64,000 nt of DNA from positions 1-64,000 of the forward strand of contig NZ_VZRB01000019.1 in NCBI RefSeq assembly GCF_008806595.1. Reading direction: 5' to 3'. A program made the position numbers and the translations under genes. This stretch comes from Streptomyces luteolifulvus. Its GTDB lineage: Bacteria > Actinomycetota > Actinomycetes > Streptomycetales > Streptomycetaceae. Below are positions 8,619-16,927 of this stretch, one piece after another (position 1 is the first letter of the stretch; each line of letters opens with the position of its first letter). The notes below the pieces were generated by a model. The model saw nothing but the letters and a program-made list of their open reading frames with translations. It did no database searches and was not told where the DNA came from.

Positions 8619-9221
8619 CTAGGACTCCTCGTCGCGCAGGGATCGGTGCAGGATGTCGCGTTCCCGGGCGGACTGGCCGCGGGCAGGGCCGCTGGTCACC
8701 GGCGCGCTAAGGGGTGTGGACGAGCGCTGCTGCGCCCCGTCGCGGTCACCGGTACTCAAGGTCAGCGGGGGCGTCGGCGCGACCGGCCAGCCCTGGATCA
8801 GGTAGTGCTCGGTGATCTCGCGGGTGGTCAGGTCCACGGCGGTGTCCCGGCCGCGGGCGTGTACCCGCAGCCGGTAGTCGCCTGGGCCGGAGGCCGCCAG
8901 CGAGGGCAGTTCCTCCTCCATGTCGTCCATGAGGGCGCCGATCAGCAGTTCTCCGGAGGGGGTGTGCACGGACACTTCCACGATCTCCTGCCACGGTCCG
9001 GGGTCGGCATCCGGCGTGGTGCGGTGTGCGGCCACGGTGACCTGCGCGTTGCCGCTGTGGATGCCGGTTTGGATTTCTACTTGGCCGTCGCTGAGGGCGA
9101 TGAGGCCGTTGTGTGAGACGTCCAGCTCATCCTCGGTCACTGGTGCTTCGGGGTCGTAGACGAGGTAGTGGTGGTAGTCGACGCGGACGGGTCCGCTTCC
9201 GGTGTGTACGAGATCGCTCAC
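8619..9221 (-). CDS. Conserved hypothetical protein, 200 aa, partner of the downstream-coded nuclease
   Basis: The GTG at 9221 follows GGGGG by about eight bases. The 200-residue acidic protein has a beta-rich body (VDYHHYLVYDPEA; DELDVSHNGLIALSDGQVEI; TGIHSGNAQVTVAAH; VEVSVHTPSGELLIGALMDD; DYRLRVHARGRDTAVDL) and a polar tail after residue ~155. I recognise this as a family widespread in streptomycetes but without a named function. It starts only 25 bases after the stop of the NucA/NucB-type gene on the same strand, so the two are probably one operon. A role as immunity or regulatory partner of the nuclease is inference. Confidence 0.75.
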   Translation of the reverse strand: MSDLVHTGSGPVRVDYHHYLVYDPEAPVTEDELDVSHNGLIALSDGQVEIQTGIHSGNAQVTVAAHRTTPDADPGPWQEIVEVSVHTPSGELLIGALMDDMEEELPSLAASGPGDYRLRVHARGRDTAVDLTTREITEHYLIQGWPVAPTPPLTLSTGDRDGAQQRSSTPLSAPVTSGPARGQSARERDILHRSLRDEES

Positions 9222-9246
9222 TGCTGTGCCCCCAGGAGATGACCGG

Positions 9247-10509
9247 CTACGGCTTGATCCACATCAGGAACCGGTCCTTCTCGATGATCCGGTTGTAGGT
9301 GTAGAAGTTGTTCAAGGCATTGCCGCCTTGGCTGTTCTGCTGCGCGTTGATCATGCGCCGGCTGAGGTTCCCGCCACTCGTTGCGGCGCCCTGCCAGGTT
9401 GAGGCGAAAGGGTACTCGTCGCAGCTCTTGCCCTCGGGCCGGGGAAGGCTTGACGGGCAGGCCATCTCCCGGTTTTCGTTGCGCTTGGCGGTGTTCGTCA
9501 GGCGCTCGAGATAGCGGGTGGTGCCGTGCTTGCCGGGCAGGTTTTTCTCGTTCTGCGCGTACTGGATGTGTTCGGCCAGCTCAGGGTAGGGGCCGGACTT
9601 GGCGTACACCATCTCCGGGATGTATCCGGGGTTGATGCAGCCGGGCTTACGGGAGCGGCCCGGCAGGGCGGTGTCGCAGCGCACGTCCGAGGTGCTCAGG
9701 TCCAGTGGGTTGGTCGAGCCCCACTGTGGGTTGGTGAACTTCCAGGTGATGACGCCCCGCCCGCGGCCCTGCTTGCCGCGCCGTGTGGTGTCGATCGTGC
9801 TGTCGATGAAGAACTGGCCGTAGGGCTCCTTGCTCGCGCTGATCGTCTGGGAGGGGAAACTCCCGTTGGCGACCTTGCACTTAAGCTTGCACTTCGCCTT
9901 GCCCTGGGCCTTCGTCCCCGACGTGCCCTGGCCCCAGCGGCGCGCCTCCAAGAGCACCACTTGGTAGGCCCACCGCTTGGAGTCCCGGGCGGAGAACTCA
10001 TAGCCCACGGCGAGATAGTCGATTCCTCCGACAGTCCTGCCGCGGCTGTCGCGGACCTTCAGCGTGTATCCGAAAATGCCGCACCCGTTGGTCCGGGTGA
10101 TGTACCACGTGTTGACCACCCCGTGGTCATCGCACCAGTCCGGCCATTTCCAAATCTCATCCCGGGCCGCACTGACCGTGTCGGCCGACAGCTCCGCGGG
10201 CTCAACACAAGCGCCGTACTGCCCATCCGCCAGGGCCTGCTGAGCCGCGTCATCGCACGCATTCGCTGCCGCGGCCACCGGCGCAGGCTGCTCGCTCGGT
10301 TTCGGGATGTCCGCTTCGAAGCTTCCGAGGTCCTCTGACTCCGAGTCAGGGACGTCCTCTGCGTCCTCCGGTTCGAAGCCCGGCAGATCCTCAGACTCCT
10401 GCGCAGCGTCTTCATCCACGTCTGCGGGGTCGACACCCCAGGGGTCCTCCGCCTCCGGCGCAGGAGCTGCGTCCTCCGATACTTCAACGGCAGTGTCCGA
10501 TCCCGGCAC
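9247..10509 (-). CDS. NucA/NucB-type deoxyribonuclease domain protein, 420 aa
   Basis: The C-terminal part carries CDEYPFAST at residues 363-371, the hallmark of the NucA/NucB deoxyribonuclease family, followed by RRMINAQQN and a hydrophobic end. Upstream lies a long beta-rich region with paired cysteines (GKAKCKLKCK) and an acidic, Pro/Glu-rich N-terminal third. Family members are usually secreted, but no signal peptide is visible. The frame is blocked by a stop upstream of the GTG at 10509, and the residues just before it (LSTAQAS) look like a post-signal region, so the true 5' end may be lost. The gene lies upstream of the conserved 200-residue partner. A related broken gene sits at 16924-17612. 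Confidence 0.75.
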   Translation of the reverse strand: MPGSDTAVEVSEDAAPAPEAEDPWGVDPADVDEDAAQESEDLPGFEPEDAEDVPDSESEDLGSFEADIPKPSEQPAPVAAAANACDDAAQQALADGQYGACVEPAELSADTVSAARDEIWKWPDWCDDHGVVNTWYITRTNGCGIFGYTLKVRDSRGRTVGGIDYLAVGYEFSARDSKRWAYQVVLLEARRWGQGTSGTKAQGKAKCKLKCKVANGSFPSQTISASKEPYGQFFIDSTIDTTRRGKQGRGRGVITWKFTNPQWGSTNPLDLSTSDVRCDTALPGRSRKPGCINPGYIPEMVYAKSGPYPELAEHIQYAQNEKNLPGKHGTTRYLERLTNTAKRNENREMACPSSLPRPEGKSCDEYPFASTWQGAATSGGNLSRRMINAQQNSQGGNALNNFYTYNRIIEKDRFLMWIKP

Positions 10510-10696
10510 TGGCTCATCTGATGCCTGCGCAGTGCTCAGGCAACTGCCTAATCAGAGCTGGTCGGCTTGATTCCCCAGGCAGACCCGCGCTTCGTGGTCG
10601 GGCGCCTGGTAGCCGGGAGCCTGTCGCGCTGTGTGATCGGCAATCGCCACACGACCACCACACCGTCGGCACGCGGGTGAGCGGCGTGCCCAGGAG

Positions 10697-12475
10697 TCAA
10701 CTGTTCAGTTTGGCCGCCTGCATGGCGGTGAGCCGGCGGACGTAGAGGGCGGCGGCGACTGCTGTCGGCACGACGAGGACGTGCAGGATGAGGTTGATCC
10801 AGGTTTCCGGCAGGAACGCGTACGCGTAGTCGTAATCGCTGCTCACGCCGTCGTCCACGTCCTCGGTGTGCTCACTGAGGAGCGCTGTCCACGGGGTCCA
10901 GAAGAGGGGCGAGGTCAGGAAGGTGGTCAGCCACAGCGCCCACCAGGCGTTCAGCACAAGGGCCGGTGCGGGGCTGTGGCCGGGGCTGGAGGCGTGCCAG
11001 ACGTCGTTGGCGATCTGCTTGGGCAGGAAGAGGTTCGCGATGGGGATGAACCAGCCGATCACCGCCATGGACGGGTCGTACCGCAGCCGACCGGGCGCGA
11101 ACTTCTCGGCGGTGGCGCGTACGCGGCTGAACCAGACGAGCCAGGCCACCAGCAGCGCTGCGCCGAAGCAGAGCTTGGCGTACCACAGGAGGGGGAACGA
11201 GAGGACGCCCCATTCCCCCAGGTCCCAAACGTCGTCTGCGTCCGGGAGAGGCTCGTCATACAGAAGACCCTGTCCGGAGGCAACGTGGAGCTGCTGGACG
11301 ACCGTGAGCGCGGAGGTCAGGGCGACGAGGGTGAGGAGCCAGTAGACAGCGGCCCGGCACCCGTCGGCCGGGGTCTCGTGGCCGCGGGCGCGGCGGCGTT
11401 CGTCGGCCAGCCGGGGCTTGGGCACCCCCACCCGACCGTCCTCGCCGCCGGCGCGGGTGGCGGGGTCGGCAAAGGGAACGGTGGACGGGGCAGTGGGCGG
11501 CCTTCCCGGTGCGGTCACGGCTTCGGCCATCGCCTCAACGCCCGCCTCGGCGCTGGGGGTCATCCGAGTGCGCGGGTCCTCCTGGTCGAGGAGCTGCACC
11601 GCTTCCTGGCCCAGCCGGGCCAGCACCTCCGGCGGCAGCCATGGCCCCAGCGAGCGGTACTGCGTCTCTTTCCTCTCCCGCAGCTCGGCCAGGGTCGGCC
11701 GGTCGGCTGGGTCCTTGGCGAGGCAGTCTTTGATCAGACCTAGCAGCGGCTCCGGTACGCCGGTGAGGTCCGGCGGCTCGTGCACCACCCGGTACATCAG
11801 GGCGTGCAACTGGCCCTCGGTCGCCTCGAACGGCAGCCGCCCGGCGGCGGCGAAGGCCAGCACCGCGCCCAGCGAGAAGATGTCGCTCGCCTCAGTCAGC
11901 CTCTCGCCCCTGATCTGCTCCGGTGACATGAAGCCGGGCGAGCCGACCACCACCCCGGTGGAGGTCAGGCCCCCCGTAGTGGAGGAGTCCACGGCGCGGG
12001 CAATCCCGAAGTCGATCACCTTCGGCCCGTCGATGGTCACCATGACGTTCGACGGCTTCAGATCGCGATGGATGAGCCCAGCGTCGTGGATGTCGCCCAG
12101 GGCACGGCACAACCCGGAGGCTAAGCCGCGCACCGAGCGCTCCGGCAATGGCCCGTGCTGCTCCGCCACTACCTGATACAGGGTCGGGCCGGCGACGTAC
12201 GCCGTGGCCACCCAAGGCAGCGCCGCGTCGGGGTCGGCGTCCAGCACGGCGGCCGTCCACTCCCCACCGACCTGCTGGGCCACGGCGGTCTCCTTGGCGA
12301 ACCGGAGCCGGAAGTCGGGGGCTGCCGCCAGTTCGGCGCGGATGGTCTTCACCGCCACCATCCGGCCACGCGGGGACCGGGCCAGGTAGACCACGCCCAT
12401 GCCACCTTCCCCCAGCCTGCCAAGAAGCCGATAGTCCGCGATCCGGTCAGGGTCCTGTTCCTGCAGAGGCTGCAC
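10697..12475 (-). CDS. Ser/Thr protein kinase with C-terminal DUF4328-like membrane domain, 592 aa
   Basis: Residues ~14-280 form a Hanks-type kinase: glycine loop GRLGEGGMG, catalytic Lys43, HRDLKPSN with Asp138, and DFG with Asp155. A Pro/Ala-rich linker follows. The C-terminal ~220 residues contain several hydrophobic segments with the pattern FSRVRATAEKF, LRYDPSMAVIGWFIPIANLF and PKQIANDVW, typical of the DUF4328 membrane domain. The kinase should face the cytoplasm, anchored by that domain. I chose the GTG at 12475, giving MQPLQEQDPDRIADYRLL as in relatives, behind GGGAGGGAG; a longer frame starts at 12505. The signal sensed is unknown. Confidence 0.88.
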   Translation of the reverse strand: MQPLQEQDPDRIADYRLLGRLGEGGMGVVYLARSPRGRMVAVKTIRAELAAAPDFRLRFAKETAVAQQVGGEWTAAVLDADPDAALPWVATAYVAGPTLYQVVAEQHGPLPERSVRGLASGLCRALGDIHDAGLIHRDLKPSNVMVTIDGPKVIDFGIARAVDSSTTGGLTSTGVVVGSPGFMSPEQIRGERLTEASDIFSLGAVLAFAAAGRLPFEATEGQLHALMYRVVHEPPDLTGVPEPLLGLIKDCLAKDPADRPTLAELRERKETQYRSLGPWLPPEVLARLGQEAVQLLDQEDPRTRMTPSAEAGVEAMAEAVTAPGRPPTAPSTVPFADPATRAGGEDGRVGVPKPRLADERRRARGHETPADGCRAAVYWLLTLVALTSALTVVQQLHVASGQGLLYDEPLPDADDVWDLGEWGVLSFPLLWYAKLCFGAALLVAWLVWFSRVRATAEKFAPGRLRYDPSMAVIGWFIPIANLFLPKQIANDVWHASSPGHSPAPALVLNAWWALWLTTFLTSPLFWTPWTALLSEHTEDVDDGVSSDYDYAYAFLPETWINLILHVLVVPTAVAAALYVRRLTAMQAAKLNS

Positions 12476-12607
12476 CGCTGATGGCTCCCTCCCCGTGAAC
12501 ATCACTACGGCGCACCAAGACTAGCCTCGGATCTTCATAGGTATCGGTGATCAGCTTGACCCTCCCCTCGTACGTGGAGACCGTGACCGGAGGGATAGTT
12601 GAGGGTC

Positions 12608-12949
12608 GTGGGATCCAGGAAACGCATCTACAACGCGGAGTTCCGTGAGGGGGCGGTACGGATCGTGACGGAGACCGGGAAGCCGATCCCGGAGGTGGCC
12701 GAGGAACTCGGTGTGCATCCGGGGACGCTGCACAGCTGGGTGTCGCGGGCCAAGCGCAACGGCTCATCGTCGTCGGACACGCCCGTCCAGGCGTCGGCGG
12801 GGGCAGGCTCGGGTGGCCGGTTGCGGGAGGGTGAGCGGGCCGAGCTGGAGCGGCTGCGGGCCGAGGCCCGGGAGAAGGACAAGCGCATCCGCGAGCTGGA
12901 GATGGAGCGTGATGTGTGCAAGCGATTCGTGGCCTTCTGGGTGAAGTAG
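12608..12949 (+). CDS. IS3-family transposase OrfA, 113 aa
   Basis: The frame encodes SRKRIYNAEFREGAVRIVTE, then KPIPEVAEELGVHPGTLHSW, the HTH_Tnp_1 DNA-binding domain of IS3 OrfA, then a leucine-zipper-like helix ending in RDVCKRFVAFWVK. The GTG at 12608 gives the usual MGSRKR opening; a TTG at 12599 is also in frame. It overlaps the OrfB frame, as in IS3 elements that make OrfAB by -1 frameshifting. OrfA looks intact, but its partner is truncated, so the element cannot transpose by itself. Confidence 0.85.
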   Translation: MGSRKRIYNAEFREGAVRIVTETGKPIPEVAEELGVHPGTLHSWVSRAKRNGSSSSDTPVQASAGAGSGGRLREGERAELERLRAEAREKDKRIRELEMERDVCKRFVAFWVK

Positions 12950-13635
12950 CTGAGGCAGACCCGGCCGTGGCGGTCAGGGTGATCAGCAGCTGCAAGGCCG
13001 AACAGAAGATTCCGCATCGCATCGGCTGCCGGGCACTGGGTGTGTCCGAGTCCGGGTTCTACAAGTGGCGCGATCGTGAACCGACCGCGCGGGAGGTGCG
13101 CCGGCAGCATCTGGCGGAGGAGATCGAGGAGATCTTCCAGCGGTCCGGAGGCACTTACGGCTCGCCGAAGGTGTTCATCGAGCTGGTCCGGCGCGGCTGG
13201 CGGGTATCGGTGAACACGGTCGCCAAGGTCATGGCCGAGCTCGGGCTGGCCGGACGGAAGATCCGGCGGCGCCGGTCACTGACCCGGCCGGGCAAGCGGC
13301 CGACGGCCCCGGACTTCGTGCGCAGGGACTTCACCGCCGAGGAGCCCGACCTCGTCTGGTGCGGCGATCTCACAGAGATCGACACGGGCGAGGGCAAGCT
13401 GTACTTGGCGACTGTCATCGATCTTTTCTCCCGCCGCTTGCTGGGCTACGCGATGGGCGAGCGGCATGATGCGGAGCTGGTGGTGGCGTCGCTCAACATG
13501 GCCGCGGCCACCCGTGGCGGCGATGTACGCGGCGTGATCATGCACACGGACGCGGGCTCAATATACGTCCTTGCGCTGGCCGAGCACTTGGAGAAGGCCG
13601 GCATCGCTGCCTCGATCGGATCGGGGCGTGAGTAG
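12916..13635 (+). pseudogene. IS3-family transposase OrfB, 3'-truncated
   Basis: OrfB starts in the frame overlapping OrfA. It shows HRIGCRALGVSESGFYKW and SGGTYGSPKVFIELVRRGWR, then the integrase core with the first catalytic Asp in LVWCGDLTEID and the second in VIMHTDAGS. At about 13558, right after HTDAGS, the sequence departs from the expected HTDRGSEYV block. The third catalytic residue (Glu) and the C-terminus are missing. The junction marks the left end of the segment that carries the resolvase. Confidence 0.85.
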
Positions 13636-13681
13636 TTGCGGTGCAGAAAGTGCCGCTGAGATTGATCTTGCTGGGGTTCGG

Positions 13682-14359
13682 CTACTTCGCGGGGCCTTCG
13701 AGCTGCCGGGGTAGGGTGCCGGCGCGTAGTTCCCGGAGGTCGGGGATGTGGTTGTAGAGGGTGCCGGGTGAGACGCCGAGGAGCTTGGCGATCGAGGTGA
13801 TGGAGCGGCCTGGGTCGGGCAGGAGGTCGCGGGCGGCCTTGATGACTTCCTCGGTGGCGACGCTGGGGCGTCCGCCGACCCGGCCTCGGGCGCGGGCGGC
13901 GGCCAGGCCCTCGCGGGTGCCGATGACGATGAGTTCGCGGATGAACTCCGCGAGGGCGGCGAAGACGTGGAAGACGAGCCGGCCGCCGGGGGTGGTGGTG
14001 TCCAGGTTCTCGTGCAGCGAGGTGAAGCCGATACCGCGCTCGCGCAGGGCGGCGACCATGTTGATGAGGTCCTGGAGGCTGCGGCCATAGCGGTCCAGGC
14101 TCGGGACGACGAGGGTGTCGCCGGCGTCGAGGAAGGCGTGGCACGCCTTCAGCTCCGGGCGCAGGTCGGTCTTGCCGGACTTCTTGTCGGCGAAGATCTT
14201 GCGGCACCCGGCGGCGGTGAGTGCGTCGATCTGCCGTTCGAGCTTCTGCCCGCCGGTCGACACCCGCGCGTACCCGATCTTGATCTCGGGATGGCTTCCG
14301 CAACCGGCAGAGCGAAGGCACCCAGGAGGTGCAGGTTGAGCGAGACGAAAGGGGAGCAT
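13682..14359 (-). CDS. Serine recombinase / resolvase (Tn3 type), 225 aa
   Basis: The protein has the resolvase N-terminus IKIGYARVSTGGQKLERQID with the catalytic serine in RVST, then VPSLDRYGRSLQDLINMVAA, then GRLVFHVFAALAEFIRELI. It ends in a C-terminal helix-turn-helix (RSITSIAKLLGVSPGTLYNH). The first ~26 residues from the ATG at 14359 are not typical. Family members start at MKIGYARVST, and here an ATC stands where that Met would be, so the native start may be mutated. It belongs with the Tn3-type transposase relic at 16184-16927; together they bracket the tetR-SDR pair. Confidence 0.85.
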   Translation of the reverse strand: MLPFRLAQPAPPGCLRSAGCGSHPEIKIGYARVSTGGQKLERQIDALTAAGCRKIFADKKSGKTDLRPELKACHAFLDAGDTLVVPSLDRYGRSLQDLINMVAALRERGIGFTSLHENLDTTTPGGRLVFHVFAALAEFIRELIVIGTREGLAAARARGRVGGRPSVATEEVIKAARDLLPDPGRSITSIAKLLGVSPGTLYNHIPDLRELRAGTLPRQLEGPAK

Positions 14360-14424
14360 CAGCTCGCCGCGGGTCCTCGCCGCCCTCGCACGGGGCGCCT
14401 GCCGTCGAGGGGGCGTGGGCTTTG

Positions 14425-15072
14425 CTATGTCATTTCACCGGCGTCCGTGACCATGCGGACGAGGGTGTCGACGAGTTCGTCGGCGGTGGTGTGCCACTTG
14501 TCTGTGTCGAGGTGGCCGCTGAGCTCCATGCCCGCGATGCCGTGGGCGCTGGTCAGCAGCAGGGCGCCGTAGCGTCGTGCGTTCCGCTCTCCCGCGAGGG
14601 CGGCGACGATGTCCAGGAACTCGTCCTGAAAGCGTTCGGCCGCGCGGTCGGCCACGGCCGGGTCGCCTTCCGGCCCGCATAGCTGACGCCGGATGCGATC
14701 CATCCCGTCACCGAGTTGCCCAGGAAGATTTGCGCGCCGCCTGAACAACACCTGGTACAGGTGCGGCCGGTTCCGGCCGACGTCGATGAGGGCGCGGAGA
14801 GCGCCGCGCAGCTTCTCGGAGGCAGACAGGGCCGGGTCGGTCCGAAGGGCGTGCACCTGGTCGCCGATCCCTTCCCAGCTTTCGGCCGCGACGGCGGTCA
14901 GCAGGCTGTCCTTGCCCGTGAAGTGCCGGTACGGCGCTCCCCGGGACACGCCTGCCCGCGCGCCCACCTCGCGCAAGGTGACCGCTTCGGGGCCGCCGAG
15001 GTCGAGGAGCTCGGCGGCCGCGTCGAGCAGAGCGCGGCGGGTGGCGGCGGCGGACTCGGCACGGGTGGTCAT
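14425..15072 (-). CDS. TetR/AcrR-family repressor, 215 aa
   Basis: The N-terminal helix-turn-helix is clear: RRALLDAAAELLDL, then VTLREVGARAGVSRGAPYRH and FTGKDSLL. The remainder is an all-helical ligand-binding domain with a histidine-rich end typical of the TetR_C group. I chose the ATG at 15072 (MTTRAES); ATGs at 15084 and 15081 are also in frame. The gene diverges from the SDR gene across about 50 bases that hold two operator-like half-palindromes, so autoregulation and control of the SDR gene are likely. The inducer is unknown. Confidence 0.9.
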   Translation of the reverse strand: MTTRAESAAATRRALLDAAAELLDLGGPEAVTLREVGARAGVSRGAPYRHFTGKDSLLTAVAAESWEGIGDQVHALRTDPALSASEKLRGALRALIDVGRNRPHLYQVLFRRRANLPGQLGDGMDRIRRQLCGPEGDPAVADRAAERFQDEFLDIVAALAGERNARRYGALLLTSAHGIAGMELSGHLDTDKWHTTADELVDTLVRMVTDAGEMT

Positions 15073-15088
15073 GACGCCCATCATACAG

Positions 15089-15135
15089 TTGACAGTGTCA
15101 TCTGAACCGGTACCGTAGCCAAGGTGACAACGTCA
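15089..15135. promoter_or_regulatory. TetR operator pair and SDR promoter
   Basis: TGACAGTGTCA at 15090-15100 is a perfect palindrome, and TGACAACGTCA at 15125-15135 is a close copy; both are followed by TCTGAA. TTGACA at 15089-15094 fits a -35 box, with ACCGTA at 15112-15117 as a weak -10 after 17 bases. The first site overlaps the -35 and the second overlaps the SDR start codon. This is a classic arrangement for a divergent TetR repressor. Confidence 0.65.
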
Positions 15136-16044
15136 TCTGAAACCCAGAAGTTGATCGTCGTAACCGGAGCCTCCACGGGCATGGGCGCGTCAGCCGCCCG
15201 CGAACTGGCTCGCCAGGGATTTCACGTCCTGGCCGGCGTGCGACGCGACCGTGACGCCGACGCCATTCGATCGACCGGCATCGAGCCGGTCATCCTCGAC
15301 ATCACCAAGTCCGAGCAGGTGGAGGCACTCGCCGCGCGGGTCGCCGACGACCCGCGCGCGCTGCACGCACTCGTCAACAACGCCGGCGTCCAGGTGAACG
15401 CCCCGGTCGAAGCCCTGCCGATGACGGAGTGGCGGCAGGTGTTCGAAGTCAACCTCTTCGGCCACATCGCCGTCACTCAAGCGCTCCTACCCGCGCTGCT
15501 GCGCAGCAAGGGTCGTGTGATCAACATCAGCTCGGTCGGCGGCAAGTTCGCCATGGCCACATACGGCGCGTACGCCGGCGCGAAGTTCGCCCTGGAGGCG
15601 GTCAGCGACTCGCTCCGCCGGGAGGTCGCTCCGCTGGGCGTACAGGTGGTCGTGGTCGAGCCCGGCGGCGTCCGCACGGAGATGGCTGCCCGCGGGGTCG
15701 AGACGGCGAACCACCTGGCTGCCCAGATGACGCCGGAGCAGGCCGAGCGTTACGGCAGCCTGGTCCAGGCGAACAACAAGTTGATGACCTCGGGCACTGC
15801 TTCAGGCCTGACCGCCGACGCCGCCGCCCGGGTCATCGCGAGGGCCGTGACGACGCGTAGACCGCGCACCCGCTACACCGCCGGCCGGGATGCCGCCCTG
15901 ATCATGCGCCTGGGCCCGATGCTGTCCGACCGCACGCTCGACCGCGTCCTCGCCGCCAACCTGCGCCGCCACTACCCGAAGGGAGCCGTTGGCCGACGAG
16001 GACTCCACGAACGGCTCCGTCCCCTGTGGTGCGGCCACCGGTGA
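15124..16044 (+). CDS. Short-chain dehydrogenase/reductase, 306 aa
   Basis: Classical SDR features are present: the nucleotide motif TGASTGMG at 14-21, NNAG at 85-88, the catalytic serines at 136-137, and Tyr150/Lys154 in YAGAK. It should reduce or oxidise a carbonyl or alcohol with NAD(P)H in the cytoplasm. The GTG start at 15124 lies about seven bases after the predicted -10 box, so the mRNA may be leaderless. The last ~20 residues (GLHERLRPLWCGHR) are unusual and may reflect a shifted 3' end. The divergent TetR gene is its likely repressor. The substrate is not deducible. Confidence 0.88.
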   Translation: MTTSSETQKLIVVTGASTGMGASAARELARQGFHVLAGVRRDRDADAIRSTGIEPVILDITKSEQVEALAARVADDPRALHALVNNAGVQVNAPVEALPMTEWRQVFEVNLFGHIAVTQALLPALLRSKGRVINISSVGGKFAMATYGAYAGAKFALEAVSDSLRREVAPLGVQVVVVEPGGVRTEMAARGVETANHLAAQMTPEQAERYGSLVQANNKLMTSGTASGLTADAAARVIARAVTTRRPRTRYTAGRDAALIMRLGPMLSDRTLDRVLAANLRRHYPKGAVGRRGLHERLRPLWCGHR

Positions 16045-16183
16045 GCTCACAGTCAACGGACAACTTGCCCTCCTGCTCGGGACAAGGACTCTCCCGGCGT
16101 CAAGCCGCGGGCTCACTGCACGAGCGTCGCACCGCGGCCAGACCACAGACGGCTTTCATGCGCAGGGCATCCACATCAGGTTC

Positions 16184-16927
16184 TCAGGCTTCGTCCTCGT
16201 CGTCCTCGATGGCGTCCGGGTCCCGGAAGGGCCGCAGGCCCTGCCCGGGGCTACTCGCCTTGATGTTGAAGAGGTAGCGGCCCAGGAAGTGGATGTGCCG
16301 GTCCTTGAGCGGGGAGAGGCGGGCGACGTCCTCGTCCTTGATGTCGTGGTCCCCGGCGCGGAGCTGGGCGACGGCTGCGTCGAGGTAGCGGGTGTTCCAC
16401 AGGACGACGGCGTTGAGGACCAGGCCGAGGGCGGCGAGCTGGTCCTCCTGGCCCTCGCGGTACGTCTGGCGAATCTGGCCCCGGCCGCCGTTGGCAGATC
16501 GCGCGGGCCAGGCGGTGGCGGGACTCCTGCACGGTGAGTTGCCGGTTCATCAGCGGGCGGTAGGTGTCGTCGACCGGGTCGACCAGGGCGAGCAGGTGCA
16601 TGGTCTTGTCGATGCGGCCGTACTCGGCGAACGCGGCCCCCAGCGGGGTGGGGTGGCCCTCACCGAACATCCGCAGCAGGTCGTAGGCGCGGACCTGGTT
16701 GGTGATGAGCGAGCCGGCGACGCGGAGCATGTCCGGCCAGTGCGTGGCGATCCGCTTGAGCGGGCCGTCCCCGTCGGGCAGGTCCGCACGCCAGAACCGC
16801 TGGTCGTCCAGGTCCCGGAAGCGCGGGGCGAAGCGGAAGCCAAGCATCTTGTACAGGCCGAAGGCCATGTCGAGTACGAGGCGTTGTCGGTCACGACCAT
16901 CTCCGGCTTCACCCCGCCGCACATCAA
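16184..16927 (-). pseudogene. Tn3-family transposase TnpA, C-terminal relic
   Basis: Minus-strand blocks in three frames match the TnpA C-terminal domain: CGGVKPEMVVTDNASYS, then FGLYKMLGFRFAPRFRDLDD and HWPDMLRVAGSLITNQVRAY, then LNAVVLWNTRYLDAAVAQL and SPLKDRHIHFLGRYLFNIKA up to the stop at 16184. Frameshifts fall near 16870 and 16495. The N-terminal two thirds are gone. With the resolvase at 13682 this marks a decayed Tn3-type transposon that carried or captured the tetR-SDR genes. Its left boundary interrupts a nuclease gene. Confidence 0.85.
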
